A stretch of DNA of 55,765 bases from Symploca sp. SIO1C2 (GCA_010672925.1 JAAHFP010000002.1:712922-768686); one strand, 5' to 3'; shown: positions 8,074 through 16,274, numbered from the stretch's first letter. Translations and numbers: made by a program. Notes: generated from the sequence alone by a model not told the origin.

Positions 8074-8955
8074 ATGGCTCTAGTAGTTGCAGCATTCTAT
8101 AAATTTGTCAGCTTGCCGGACTTTGCCGAAAAGCAAGGCTCTCTGCTGGCACTCTGCCAAGAGCAAGGTATCAAAGGAACAATCCTTTTAGCAGCAGAGG
8201 GTATTAATGGTACCATAGCAGGCTCACGGGAAGGGGTTGATTTAGTTCTCGCCTTGCTGCGGTTAGACCCTCGCTTGTCAGATCTAGAACCGAAAGAATC
8301 TTACACCGACTCCTACCCATTCGACCGTCTCAAAGTCCGGCTCAAGCAAGAAATTGTTACCTTGGGGATGCCGGAAGTTAATCCAAACCAAGAAGTAGGC
8401 ACTTATGTTAGTCCCCAGGATTGGAATGCCTTAATCTCTGATCCGGAGGTACTGGTTATTGACACCCGTAATGACTATGAGGTGGATATCGGCACATTCC
8501 AAGGGGCAACAAATCCCCAAACTGATACCTTTCGACAATTTCCTGATTACGTTGACCAGCATCTCGACCCTACTAAACATAAAAAAGTTGCTCTGTTTTG
8601 TACCGGGGGCATTCGCTGTGAGAAAGCCTCATCTTTGATGTTGAGTCAAGGTTTCCAAGAAGTGTACCACCTCCAAGGAGGCATCCTGAAGTATCTGGAG
8701 GAAGTCCCAACCGCAGAAAGTCTGTGGGAGGGGGAGTGTTTTGTGTTCGACCAACGTATTGCCGTTACCCACGGCTTGGCATCAGGAACTTACGATTTTT
8801 GCCGTAGCTGTGGACATCCCATATCTGCATCGGATAAAACTTCTCCTCAATATCAAGAAGGAATTTCTTGCCCCTATTGTTTTGAACACCTCACACCGGA
8901 AAAAAAGGCGCGTCAGCAGGAAAAGCAGCGACAGTTAGGGCTTAGGGAGCAGTGA
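8074..8955 (+). CDS. trhO: tRNA uridine(34) hydroxylase, rhodanese-type
   Basis: ATG 8074 gives 293 aa starting [19 protein letters not shown]; the upstream in-frame extension to 7978 is not family-like. The N-terminal acylphosphatase-like region includes [17 protein letters not shown] rhodanese domain follows with [15 protein letters not shown] and the [11 protein letters not shown] loop (Cys176 and Cys182). A C-terminal zinc-ribbon-like part has CRSCGHP and CPYC. TrhO (YceA) family enzymes form 5-hydroxyuridine at tRNA position 34 using prephenate-derived or O2-dependent chemistry. A MITE-like repeat begins just after the stop. Confidence 0.92.
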   Translation: MALVVAAFYKFVSLPDFAEKQGSLLALCQEQGIKGTILLAAEGINGTIAGSREGVDLVLALLRLDPRLSDLEPKESYTDSYPFDRLKVRLKQEIVTLGMPEVNPNQEVGTYVSPQDWNALISDPEVLVIDTRNDYEVDIGTFQGATNPQTDTFRQFPDYVDQHLDPTKHKKVALFCTGGIRCEKASSLMLSQGFQEVYHLQGGILKYLEEVPTAESLWEGECFVFDQRIAVTHGLASGTYDFCRSCGHPISASDKTSPQYQEGISCPYCFEHLTPEKKARQQEKQRQLGLREQ

Positions 8956-8958
8956 GTT

Positions 8959-9060
8959 ATATCAAGGGCAGGAGGCAGAAGGCAGGAGGCAGGAGGCAGG
9001 AGGGAAGAAAGAAAGTTGCAAGGGAGAAGGGAATTATAAGTAATTATCCGAACTTGATAT
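8959..9060 (+). repeat. MITE-like repeat family 1, copy b
   Basis: Bounded by ATATCAAG at the left and ATCCGAACTTGATAT at the right, with an AGGCAGGAGGCAGAA core and the GTTGCAAGGGAGAAGGGAATTAT block seen in copy a. The left GTTCAGTTGAATGCTTA block of copies a and c is missing here. It starts four bases after the trhO stop codon. Confidence 0.75.
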
Positions 9061-9112
9061 TAGTGAAAAAAAGACGCGGAGATACGGAAACGCGGGGATA
9101 CGAAATTTCACT

Positions 9113-9175
9113 CACCACCTACCACCTAAAACCTAAAACCTAAAACCTAAAACCTACCACCTACCACCTACCACC
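9113..9175 (+). repeat. Heptanucleotide repeat (ACCTAAA / ACCTACC)
   Basis: About eight consecutive seven-base units, first ACCTAAA then ACCTACC, directly abutting the left end of the family 3 MITE. Noncoding. The same heptad ACCTACC also follows the other end of that MITE (9530-9542), as if the element had inserted into a heptad array. Confidence 0.75.
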
Positions 9176-9527
9176 GGGTGAACGAAATTTTGGGTGGGAT
9201 TTCTTGAGCTTTGTATCCAATAGCTATAAGTTCTCTCTTGTCCCCCAGCTTCCTCAGCTCCCTCAGCTTCCTCAGCTCCCCCAGCTCCCCCAGCTTCCTC
9301 AGCTCCCTCAGCTTCCTCAGCTCCCCCAGCTTCCTCAGCTCCCCCAGCTTCCTCAGCTTCCTCAGCTCCCCCAGCTCCCCCAGCTTCCTCAGCTCCCTCA
9401 GCTTCCTCAGCTCCCTCAGCTTCCTCAGCTTCCTCAGCTCCCTCAGCTCCCTCAGCTCCCTCAGCTTCCTCAGCTTCCTCAGCTCCCTCAGCTTCCTCAG
9501 CTCCCCCACACCTTTTTTCGCTCACCC
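9176..9527 (-). repeat. MITE-like repeat family 3, copy b, with an expanded 9-bp minisatellite
   Basis: The left end GGGTGAACGAAATTTTGGG and right end TTTTTTCGCTCACCC are inverted repeats shared with copy a, as is the GGTGGGATTTCTTGAGCTTTG block. The interior (about 9244-9507) is close to 29 copies of a 9-bp unit (CAGCTTCCT, CAGCTCCCT, CAGCTCCCC). Because nine is a multiple of three, several frames stay open and would give Leu/Pro/Ser- or Glu/Ala-rich repeats; these are not genes. The right end overlaps the stop codon of the SDR gene. Confidence 0.8.
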
Positions 9528-10487
9528 CCTACCACCTACCCCAATTTCCCGCAAAGTCTCTGATACAGGACGATACTGCAAACCTAATTCCCGACCAGCT
9601 TTAGTCCCATCCACCCGCACACAACGGTCATAGAGATAATGAACTCTTTCTCTACTTAGAGGTGGCTGCCATTGGAGTAAGCGTCCGATAGGATCAAGTA
9701 AGTTACCGACAAATCTTACTAGGGGTTGGGGAACTTCCTTAGGAGCAGGAATACCCGTAACTTGACTGAGTTGATTAAACATTTCGCCGGTAGTAAGTTC
9801 CCCAGCAGAAATAATATATTTTTCTCCCGGTTTACCCTTCTGGGCTGCCAGAATCATGGCTGCAACTAAGTCATCTACATGAACAATACCTGTAATGCGA
9901 TCGCTTCCTGCCCACAACTTTAGCTTCCCAGAGCGAAATTGCTTGATGACTGGACCAAAATGGGGGTCATCAACACCAAAAATTCCTGATGGTAAGATAC
10001 TAACTGCGGGTAGACCCTGAGTAACAGATTGATCTACTATTTGTTGAGCTTGATATTTCGTGCGATCGTAGGCAGAGGAAAAGTCAGTTTGTGTTCGTTG
10101 GAAAGTTTCATCAACCACTTGACCTTTCGTATCCCCAAAGATGCCAATAGTGCTACAATGAACCATTTTCGTGATACCAGCAGCTTGAGCCACTTCTACC
10201 ACAGCACGGGTTCCTGCCACATTCACTTGCTCCATGTGAGCCTCATTAACTAGTCCTAATTCCACATAGGCAGCAGTGTGAAAAACCCAGTCTACTCCAG
10301 TCATGGCTGTTTTGAGGGCATCCCGGTCAGTGATGTCCCCATAAACTAATTGTATTTTGCAATCAGCTAGACGCTCTAGATTGCTCGATTTGCGCACCAA
10401 ACCGCAAACTTCATGACTTTGCTCCTCCAATGCTTTTACTAGGTGAGAGCCTGTAAATCCATTGGCTCCAGTCACAAGTGCTTTCAT
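9522..10487 (-). CDS. Extended SDR NAD(P)-dependent reductase, dihydroflavonol-reductase/3beta-HSD-like
   Basis: A 321-aa Rossmann enzyme: TGANGFTGSHL at residues 7-17 for dinucleotide binding, YGDITDRDAL, catalytic Ser in HCSTIGIFG, and YDRTKYQAQ (YxxxK). The C-terminal substrate region ends LGLQYRPVSETLREIG. The substrate is unknown; relatives act on sugars, flavonoids, sterols or hopanoid precursors. The last residues VGGRG and the TGA stop come from a heptad repeat and the end of a MITE, so the natural C-terminus may have been slightly altered. Confidence 0.85.
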   Translation of the reverse strand: MKALVTGANGFTGSHLVKALEEQSHEVCGLVRKSSNLERLADCKIQLVYGDITDRDALKTAMTGVDWVFHTAAYVELGLVNEAHMEQVNVAGTRAVVEVAQAAGITKMVHCSTIGIFGDTKGQVVDETFQRTQTDFSSAYDRTKYQAQQIVDQSVTQGLPAVSILPSGIFGVDDPHFGPVIKQFRSGKLKLWAGSDRITGIVHVDDLVAAMILAAQKGKPGEKYIISAGELTTGEMFNQLSQVTGIPAPKEVPQPLVRFVGNLLDPIGRLLQWQPPLSRERVHYLYDRCVRVDGTKAGRELGLQYRPVSETLREIGVGGRG

Positions 10488-10506
10488 ATTATTTGATGAT
10501 TTTTTT

Positions 10507-10536
10507 GGGAATTAGGAATTGGGAATTGGGAATTGG
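10507..10536 (+). repeat. Heptanucleotide repeat (GGGAATT)
   Basis: Four tandem units, GGGAATT, AGGAATT, GGGAATT, GGGAATT, just upstream of the SDR start codon (ATG at 10487). Noncoding; same unit as at 12428, 15968 (complement) and 30118. Confidence 0.7.
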
Positions 10537-10563
10537 TGCAAGAACTGCTATCAAAAGTAATTG

Positions 10564-10678
10564 ATATAGCAACCGCCAAGGCAGTTAGGACAACACTAAA
10601 TTCTGAAAGCTTTACCTGTCAATTTTTTTCCTTGGAGCCCTCTGCCCTCTGCCTTCTGCCTTCTGCCTTTTGCTATAT
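10564..10678 (-). repeat. MITE-like repeat family 2, copy a
   Basis: Ends are inverted: ATATAGCAACCGCC at left and TTTTGCTATAT at right. Conserved interior blocks are GGCAGTTAGGACAACAC, GAAAGCTTTACCTGTC and GCCCTCTGCCTTCTGCC. Its right end touches the gatC stop codon (10678-10680). Copies b and c are at 14229-14335 and 37196-37279. Confidence 0.78.
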
Positions 10679-10968
10679 TACTCTTCGCTAAGAATTTTTG
10701 GGACTCGGAAAAAATCCCCATCAGGGTCAGGAGCTTCTTTGAGGATTGCTTCTCGGTTAGGATAGGGATGTAACTCATCTGGTCTAGTTACATTGCTCAT
10801 ATCAATTGCTCTAGTAGTGGGGGGTACGTTATCCGTATTTAACTCACTCAGTTGTTCAAAATATTCCAGAATACTACTCATTTGAGTAGTTATTTGTTCC
10901 TCTTCTGCCTCCGTCATTTGCAAACGAGCAAGAGTAGCAACTTTGTGAACTTGTTCTTTGTCAATCAT
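10678..10968 (-). CDS. gatC: Aspartyl/glutamyl-tRNA amidotransferase subunit C
   Basis: A 96-aa GatC: N-terminal MIDKEQVHKVATLARLQMTE, central SILEYFEQLSELNTDNVPPT, C-terminal DELHPYPNREAILKEAPD and FFRVPKIL. GatC stabilises the GatA-GatB interface in the GatCAB complex that amidates misacylated Glu-tRNA(Gln) or Asp-tRNA(Asn). It stands alone here; gatA and gatB are not in the window. A TAA stop directly abuts a MITE. Confidence 0.95.
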   Translation of the reverse strand: MIDKEQVHKVATLARLQMTEAEEEQITTQMSSILEYFEQLSELNTDNVPPTTRAIDMSNVTRPDELHPYPNREAILKEAPDPDGDFFRVPKILSEE

Positions 10969-10971
10969 GAT

Positions 10972-11034
10972 ATTAGTTATTGGTTATTGGTTATTGGTTA
11001 TTAGTCATTGGTCATTAATACAAACAACAAACAA
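10972..11034 (+). repeat. Heptanucleotide repeats (TTATTGG, then AACAAAC)
   Basis: Tandem TTATTGG units (with CATTGGT variants) are followed by AACAAAC units. They fill the whole 66-bp gap between the gatC start and the ycf3 stop. Confidence 0.7.
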
Positions 11035-11556
11035 CTAGAAATAAACATCCATTGCAGAACGTCCTGTAATTTTTAACCAGTTTTGAGCTTCAATATAGTT
11101 GTTGGGAGCAAGGCGAATCGCTTCTTTCCAATATTCAGCTGCTTTACTGTAGTAATCTTCAGCTGCTTCCTCGTTTTCAGCTTCCTTTACTTGTTCCCCT
11201 TGGTAATGGTAAATTACAGCAATGTTGTTGAGGGCTTGAGGCAGACGGGGGTTCAGCTCAATTGCCTGATGGTATAATTTCAGGGCTTCCTCATGGTCAC
11301 CGTTACTGGCGTAAATCAGTCCCATGTTATAGAGGATATAGCTGCGATCGTAAACGTCTTCTTCTAAACGCAGAGCTTCTTTATAATTATCTAGGGCTTC
11401 AGCATATTCCCCATCAGCTTGAGCAGACATACCGTCACGGTAGTAGACAAAAGCTTCCTTTGCTTGTTTGTTGGTGGGCATAATTTTGAGGATGATATCC
11501 GCCACCACCGTAAAGGTTTTGTCAATAAAGTTATCGTTTCGTTGAGTTCTTGGCAT
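11035..11556 (-). CDS. ycf3: Photosystem I assembly protein Ycf3
   Basis: 173 aa, the usual length. It starts [21 protein letters not shown] and has three TPR-like repeats ([60 protein letters not shown]). Ycf3 is a thylakoid-associated TPR chaperone needed to assemble the PsaA/PsaB core. No frameshift, no odd composition. It diverges from neither neighbour: the TPR gene upstream on the same strand ends 92 bp from its start. Confidence 0.95.
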   Translation of the reverse strand: MPRTQRNDNFIDKTFTVVADIILKIMPTNKQAKEAFVYYRDGMSAQADGEYAEALDNYKEALRLEEDVYDRSYILYNMGLIYASNGDHEEALKLYHQAIELNPRLPQALNNIAVIYHYQGEQVKEAENEEAAEDYYSKAAEYWKEAIRLAPNNYIEAQNWLKITGRSAMDVYF

Positions 11557-11647
11557 AGTAGACCCTATATTTTTGTTGCTCTAAGTATATATCCATTGTG
11601 GAACAGGGTTCTAGCCTGTCAAAAGCCTCTACCAACAGGCATACACC

Positions 11648-12412
11648 CTAACCCAACTTGCCTTTTTCCGTAAGGAATTGCTTAATTTTTGACATCCCCA
11701 CCGTATCATTGGGATTAAGCTTTACCCCTTCCCGCCAGATAGCTAGCGCCTCATCTTGCTTACCTTGTTGGCTTAAAGCATCCCCTAAGTACCAGTAAGC
11801 AGCAGGTTTTTTGACTTGGAGACGAATAGCCTCTTGATATTCACCGATGGCTTCTTCCACATCTCCTTGTGCCATCAGCATATTGGCTAAGTTCAAATGA
11901 ACTACTGCTTGCTGGGGATCTTCCTGCGCTACTTCTCGGTAACCAGCGATTACTTCCTCTAACTGGTTTTCCTTGGCTAGAATTTTGCCTATCTGCCAGG
12001 AGACTTCCGTATTTTGGGGAGTACGGCGGATTAATTCCCGATATATCGTAATCGCCTCCTCTAGTTGCCCCTGTTTAAGCACAGCCTCTCCCAATCTCAA
12101 ATAACCATCTACATTTTTAGGTGAACGATTAATTAATCCTTGCAATACAGAAACTGCATCTTCAAACTTACTTTGCTCCATCAGGGACTTCCCTAACAGT
12201 AAGGCAACCATGTCATTAGTTGGTTGGCGCTTAATCACTTGACGAAACACTACCTCAGCATTGGGGTAATCCTGTTTTTCATAAAATCCTACCCCTTTTT
12301 GGAACAGAGATGAAGTAACAACTGTCTTTCGCAATAAAAAAACAAGTACAGCCAGAATAATACTGACTACAGCAATAGCTAGGGGATATATTTGTTGAGG
12401 AGTTTCAACCAT
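11648..12412 (-). CDS. Membrane-anchored TPR protein
   Basis: 254 aa. One N-terminal membrane helix ([20 protein letters not shown], about residues 8-27) is followed by at least five tetratricopeptide repeats (for example [60 protein letters not shown]). It is probably a thylakoid- or plasma-membrane-tethered scaffold. Proximity to ycf3 suggests, but does not show, a role in complex assembly. Confidence 0.82.
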   Translation of the reverse strand: MVETPQQIYPLAIAVVSIILAVLVFLLRKTVVTSSLFQKGVGFYEKQDYPNAEVVFRQVIKRQPTNDMVALLLGKSLMEQSKFEDAVSVLQGLINRSPKNVDGYLRLGEAVLKQGQLEEAITIYRELIRRTPQNTEVSWQIGKILAKENQLEEVIAGYREVAQEDPQQAVVHLNLANMLMAQGDVEEAIGEYQEAIRLQVKKPAAYWYLGDALSQQGKQDEALAIWREGVKLNPNDTVGMSKIKQFLTEKGKLG

Positions 12413-12427
12413 AAATTTAAATGAAAA

Positions 12428-12480
12428 ATTGGGAATTGGGAATTGGGAATTGGGAATTGGGAATTGGGAATTGGGAATTG
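12428..12480 (+). repeat. Heptanucleotide repeat (GGGAATT), about 7.5 units
   Basis: A pure seven-base array immediately upstream of the TPR gene start (ATG at 12412). No mismatch between units, so it is probably young or homogenised. Confidence 0.85.
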
Positions 12481-12608
12481 AGAGTTTATCCTACACTATC
12501 ATTAGGAAAACAGTTTACTTATTAATCTTGCTGACACTAAAAGAGAAAAGGGATAGATGAATTTCTTTATCTGACTAGTTTCTGACTTCTTTTTCGGCGA
12601 TTCATTAA

Positions 12609-12638
12609 TTTTGAATTTTGAATTTTGAATTTTGAATT
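12609..12638 (+). repeat. Heptanucleotide repeat (TTTTGAA)
   Basis: Four tandem TTTTGAA units just downstream of the LprI-like gene stop (12652). Confidence 0.8.
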
Positions 12639-12651
12639 CGCCATTAGGCGC

Positions 12652-13125
12652 TTATTCCAAATACTCCTCTAAATCTTTAGTACGTTGTTCAGTTAATCGG
12701 GTCATGCAACCAGCCCGAATCGTCGGTACAATTGAACCTCCTTCATATTGACCTTTGGCATACTCGCAATCAGCATCCCTAAACTTAACCCACTGTTGCT
12801 GTGCTTCTATCAGTCGTTGCTCTTGGGGAGAGTCTTTAATTTTTGCCTGGAGTTGCTGATAAACCTGATTTAATTTTTTATCTGCTGCTTGTGCCTGTAA
12901 ACCAGCACAAGCATTGATCTCTGCCTGAGTTTGGGCATTATCACAGTCAAGAGATGTTTCCTTGTTGGCTATTTCTCCATCAGTGATGGTAGTTGTGGCT
13001 TGTGCAGTGGTTTCCACTACTGCACTAGAGGATGTAGTTGATTGCTCAGGAGCAGCACATCCAGTATTTAGGGCAATGAGAGCAGAAATGGCAGTCAGTA
13101 GTCCGAGTTTGCTTGAAGTTAACAT
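12652..13125 (-). CDS. LprI-like lipoprotein (DUF1311)
   Basis: ATG at 13125 gives 157 aa with a lipoprotein signal: MLTSSKLGLLTAISAL followed by lipobox LNTGC. The extra N-terminal residues in the longer frame come from a heptad repeat and are rejected. A Ser/Thr-rich linker precedes the LprI/DUF1311 domain, with cysteine-containing blocks SLDCDNAQTQAEINAC, RDADCEYAKGQYEGGS and IRAGCMTRLTEQRT. Relatives inhibit lysozyme or are of unknown function. It is likely tethered to a periplasmic membrane face. Confidence 0.82.
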   Translation of the reverse strand: MLTSSKLGLLTAISALIALNTGCAAPEQSTTSSSAVVETTAQATTTITDGEIANKETSLDCDNAQTQAEINACAGLQAQAADKKLNQVYQQLQAKIKDSPQEQRLIEAQQQWVKFRDADCEYAKGQYEGGSIVPTIRAGCMTRLTEQRTKDLEEYLE

Positions 13126-13174
13126 ATTTTTTCTTAACAACAAAAGACAAACAACAAAAGACAAAAAACAATTT

Positions 13175-14143
13175 TCAAGCTAAAAGACAGGCTATCGGGA
13201 ACAGCAAATATTCTAAGAAGAAGAGTTTCCAGATAAACTGGTAACAACTAGCGATCGCTTTTTGCTCTTGTAGGTCTACATTGTAACTACGCCACCACAA
13301 TAAGCCCAGTGCTGCTAGATGAGTAATACTCAGAAATACAGGATTAATCGAAGCTTTGAGCCACCAACCCGCTGCTATCATTCCCACATAACAAGCAGTT
13401 ACTACCCACCTGGCCAGATTGAATACCACTGGCTTGCCTAGGCGGATAGTAAAGGTAGTGATATTGTATTGCTTGTCTCCCTCCAGATCAGGGATATCTT
13501 TAAAAATCGCGATCGCAAAGGTAAATACCAAAATAAATAAGGTCAATACCCATACCGTAGGTGTCGGCATCATTACTTTACCCCCCTGCAATACCCAACT
13601 CAAATGTAAAAACAGTCCTAAGTTGACAATTGCTCCCCGCACCGAAAAAATACACAAAGCAGCCCAAAAGGGAGACTGCTTCAACCGCACTGGTGGTAGG
13701 GAATAAGCCGTGCCAATTGCTAAACTAATACTGACCATCAACAGCAGCCACGGTCCCAACAGTCCTGCCAACAGCAGTGCCATAATGCCAGTAATCGCAA
13801 CAATTAACTGGCCTTGTCCCTGAGAAAACTCCCCGGAAGCGATGGGTAAATGGGGTTTATTGATTCGGTCAATTTCGACATCTTCTAGTTGATTGAGTCC
13901 GACAATATAGACATTGCCACACAAGCAAGCTATCCAACTTCCCAATAACTGCTCAAAATTTCCTACGGTGAGGTTAGTATTGGTGGCTGTCAGGGCAATT
14001 GGATACAGCGCCCCCACACTAAAGCTAGTACCGATAATCGTATGAGGACGGGAAAATTTCCACAAGGCATAGAACCAATCAAGAGGTTGCTTAAATAGGT
14101 TGAGTGGGGAAGGAGTAGATGCTGGGGAAGAAATCTGGCTCAT
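13175..14143 (-). CDS. hpt: Homogentisate phytyltransferase
   Basis: A 322-aa UbiA-family integral membrane prenyltransferase. The two Mg-diphosphate motifs are NQLEDVEIDRINKPHLP (about residue 84) and KDIPDLEGDKQYN (about residue 215), typical of tocopherol-forming HPT (slr1736 type). Eight to nine hydrophobic segments follow the family pattern. It condenses homogentisate with phytyl diphosphate at the membrane, the committed step of tocopherol synthesis. Homogentisate geranylgeranyl or solanesyl transferases are close alternatives. Confidence 0.9.
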   Translation of the reverse strand: MSQISSPASTPSPLNLFKQPLDWFYALWKFSRPHTIIGTSFSVGALYPIALTATNTNLTVGNFEQLLGSWIACLCGNVYIVGLNQLEDVEIDRINKPHLPIASGEFSQGQGQLIVAITGIMALLLAGLLGPWLLLMVSISLAIGTAYSLPPVRLKQSPFWAALCIFSVRGAIVNLGLFLHLSWVLQGGKVMMPTPTVWVLTLFILVFTFAIAIFKDIPDLEGDKQYNITTFTIRLGKPVVFNLARWVVTACYVGMIAAGWWLKASINPVFLSITHLAALGLLWWRSYNVDLQEQKAIASCYQFIWKLFFLEYLLFPIACLLA

Positions 14144-14228
14144 GTATTTTTAGGGATCTCCAACTCCGAAGGAATTATGGCAAACAAGATGCTCGTAATA
14201 CAAATTTACACTCTAAAGGAGAAACCCT

Positions 14229-14335
14229 ATATAGCAAAAGGCAGAAGGCAGAGGGCAGAAGGCAGAAGGGAAAAGATTGACAGGTAAAAGTTTCAGCATT
14301 TGGCATTGTCCTAACTGCCCTTGCGGTTGCTATAT
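14229..14335 (+). repeat. MITE-like repeat family 2, copy b
   Basis: ATATAGCAAAAGGCAGAAGG at the left, GCCCTTGCGGTTGCTATAT at the right, with GACAGGTAAAAGTTTCAGC and GCATTGTCCTAACTG between. Inverted relative to copy a. It lies between hpt and the cobalamin riboswitch. Confidence 0.78.
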
Positions 14336-14357
14336 ATGGATAGATCTTGCTGCAATC

Positions 14358-14387
14358 TGTAGAGACGCGCCATGGCGCGTCTCTACA
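14358..14387. repeat. Perfect 30-bp palindrome, TGTAGAGACG family
   Basis: The left arm TGTAGAGACGCGCCA is followed directly by its exact complement. The same outer arms TGTAGAGACG flank different centres at 37313-37344 and 44953-44984. Confidence 0.85.
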
Positions 14388-14453
14388 ATGGGGATATAAC
14401 GGGTTGATGTGTGCCGGATTTGGTACGGCGCTTAGTCTGGCTGCTATCAGTTA

Positions 14454-14605
14454 ATATCAAGTTCGGATAAACAGAGATAATTCCCTTCTACCTTGCAACA
14501 TTATTTCTTCCCTTCTGCCCTCTGCCTAGCCTGCGGCAACGGCTTTGCCGAACTGCCCTCTGCCTTATTGCAACCGAAGTGTAAGCATTCAACTGAACTT
14601 GATAT
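14454..14605 (-). repeat. MITE-like repeat family 1, copy c
   Basis: Left end ATATCAAGTTCGGATAA, right end CAACTGAACTTGATAT. The TTCCCTTCTACCTTGCAAC block and CCCTCTGCC core are the complement of copy a. The core is split by an inserted hairpin (CGGCAACGGCTTTGCCG, about 14532-14548), giving a repeat within a repeat. Its right end is about 25 bp upstream of the recognisable riboswitch core. Confidence 0.78.
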
Positions 14606-14629
14606 AAGATATCAAAGCACGAATAAACT

Positions 14630-14797
14630 GCAACCAGAGAGGGAAACACCGGTGGAATTCCGGGGCTGTGCGGCAACTGTAAGTGGAAGAAAGGATGAAA
14701 TAAGGCTCAAGTGTCACAGATAAAGGATAAAACAGAAATTTTGACACCCTTTTGCTTAATAAACTCTATACTCTCATAAGTCAGAATACCTATCTGT
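14630..14797 (+). promoter_or_regulatory. Cobalamin (B12) riboswitch upstream of cbiX
   Basis: Conserved landmarks in order: GAGGGAAACACCGGTGGAAT (14638-14657), CCGGGGCTGTGCGGCAACTG (14659-14678, the B12-box core), a GTGTCAC segment near 14712, and the 3' element AGTCAGAATACCTATCT (14779-14795), which matches the terminal stem of the family. Placement 50 bp before a cobaltochelatase gene fits feedback control by cobalamin. The expression platform probably overlaps the ribosome-binding region. Exact ends need a covariance-model search. Confidence 0.83.
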
Positions 14798-14848
14798 TGC
14801 TTGTCCACTCTATTTCCTGCCTTGCATAGGAAGGGAGCATATAAATTA

Positions 14849-15877
14849 ATGATTGCTACTGATACAAACCATTTCCCTAAGGCATCAACTGCTTTACCAC
14901 CCCTACCATTAAAACGTCCTCTGTTAATGATTGGTCATGGTACCAAGGATCAGGATGGGCGTCAGAGTTTCCTTGATTTTGCTGATGCCTACCAAACCTT
15001 AGACTCCTCTCGCCCTGTTTTACCTTGCTTTTTGGAGCTAACAGGCCCAACAATTCAGGAAGGAGTCGATCAATGTGTGGCCCAGGGGTACAGGGAATTT
15101 TCTGTTCTACCGATTCTGCTGTTTGCGGCACGGCACAATAAGTTTGATGTTACCAACGAGTTAGATAGAGCAAGAGCCAAACATCCCCAATTGAAGTTTT
15201 ACTATGGGCGTCACTTTGGCATTAACCCCCAGATTCTGGATTTGTGGCGTCAGCGTCTTGCAACCCTGGATGAGCTATCAGGGGAACAACTAGAGCATTC
15301 TGCATCTTCCATCCCCAGTAGAAAAGATACCGTTTTACTATTTGTCGGAAGGGGTTCGAGTGATCCTGATGCTAACGGTGATGTCTACAAAATGGCTCGT
15401 ATGCTTTGGGAAGGTAGTGGCTACCAAACCGTTGAAACTTGTTTTATTGGCATTACCCATCCCCGTCTCGAAGAAGGCTTCCGTCGCGCTCGACTCTATC
15501 AACCTCGGCGTATAATTGTGGTTCCCTACTTCCTCTTTACTGGGGTGTTAGTGAAGAAAATTTTTAATATCACTGCTCAACAACAAGAACAATATCCAGA
15601 AATTTCCCTAACTTGCCTGCCAGAAATGGGGATTCAACCACAGCTACTATCGGTACTCCGGGAACGAGAGATTGAGACTCAACTAGGACAAGTGCAGATG
15701 AACTGTGAGATGTGTAAGTTCCGACTAGCCGCAGTGGGAAATGGTACAGTCCACGGCCATGACCACCATCATCACCACAGTCATGGACATGGCCATTCTC
15801 ACGACCATTCTCATAGCACTCCAGATCCTTATGCCGATGTGGAGCAGTACCATCAGAGGATTTGGCAAGCCCCTTAG
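14849..15877 (+). CDS. cbiX: Sirohydrochlorin cobaltochelatase, long CbiX with His-rich tail
   Basis: ATG 14849 (GGAAGGGAG twelve bases upstream) gives 342 aa; the TTG at 14801 is rejected. Two chelatase halves are visible: [15 protein letters not shown] (His near residue 30) and [17 protein letters not shown]. The MNCEMC motif matches the MXCXXC iron-sulfur site of long CbiX enzymes. A His-rich tract with [15 protein letters not shown] follows and probably stores or delivers cobalt. The enzyme inserts Co into sirohydrochlorin at the start of cobalamin synthesis in the cytoplasm. Control is expected through the riboswitch just upstream. Confidence 0.92.
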   Translation: MIATDTNHFPKASTALPPLPLKRPLLMIGHGTKDQDGRQSFLDFADAYQTLDSSRPVLPCFLELTGPTIQEGVDQCVAQGYREFSVLPILLFAARHNKFDVTNELDRARAKHPQLKFYYGRHFGINPQILDLWRQRLATLDELSGEQLEHSASSIPSRKDTVLLFVGRGSSDPDANGDVYKMARMLWEGSGYQTVETCFIGITHPRLEEGFRRARLYQPRRIIVVPYFLFTGVLVKKIFNITAQQQEQYPEISLTCLPEMGIQPQLLSVLREREIETQLGQVQMNCEMCKFRLAAVGNGTVHGHDHHHHHSHGHGHSHDHSHSTPDPYADVEQYHQRIWQAP

Positions 15878-15879
15878 TG

Positions 15880-16052
15880 GGGAGATGGGGAGATGGGGAG
15901 ACAAGGGAGACAAGGGAGGCAAGGGAGACAAGGGAGACAAGGGAGACAAGGGAGACAAGGAAGATATTCCCAATTCCCTATTCCCAATTCCCAATTCCCT
16001 ATTCCCTATTTCCCATTCCCAAACAACAAATAACAAACAACAAACAACAAAT
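15880..16052 (+). repeat. Compound tandem repeats: GGGAGACAA nonamers, TTCCCAA heptads, AACAAAC heptads
   Basis: About seven units of GGGAGACAA (15895-15960) are followed by TTCCCAA/TTCCCTA heptads (15968-16019), then AACAAAT/AACAAAC heptads reaching the sipA start codon. The gap between cbiX and sipA is almost entirely repeats. Long frames through it are artefacts. Confidence 0.82.
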
Positions 16053-16274
16053 ATGTCTCAAGAATTTAAAGTTGGCGATCGCGTTAGAGTGATTGAGTTA
16101 CCGCGCTACGTGAAGACAGCTGAACCAATGCCCATGCTACGGCCTCCTAGTGTACTTTATTTGGGGGAAGAAGGAGTAGTCCTCGACCGACGCCCAGGAG
16201 GATTTTGGGGCATTCGCTTTTCTAAAGGAGCGTTTCTGCTAGATAGTCAGTATGTTGAAAAAATTGAGGATTGA
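16053..16274 (+). CDS. sipA: SipA (NblS-interacting protein, DUF3148)
   Basis: A 73-aa protein beginning MSQEFKVGDRVRVIELPRYV and including KTAEPMPMLRPPSVLYLGEE, GVVLDRRPGGFWGIRFSKGA and a FLLDSQYVE end. This SH3-like family binds the sensor kinase NblS/Hik33 that governs high-light and nutrient-stress responses. It is full length. The start lies right at the end of a heptad array, which occupies the usual ribosome-binding position. Confidence 0.9.
   Translation: MSQEFKVGDRVRVIELPRYVKTAEPMPMLRPPSVLYLGEEGVVLDRRPGGFWGIRFSKGAFLLDSQYVEKIED

Noticed and set aside
9154-9633. Long Leu/Pro/Ser- or Glu/Ala-rich reading frames on both strands
   Set aside because: They exist only because a 9-bp minisatellite keeps several frames open; no homology, no start signals, and the tract lies inside a MITE-like element.
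12428-12480. Possible CRISPR array
   Set aside because: The units are seven bases without spacers. None of the tandem arrays in the window has the 24-40 bp repeat and unique spacer layout, and no cas gene is present.
15725-16092. Frames with Gly-Asp-Lys or Ser-Pro-Leu repeats between cbiX and sipA
   Set aside because: Translations of the GGGAGACAA and TTCCCAA tandem repeats; the true gene here is sipA starting at 16053.
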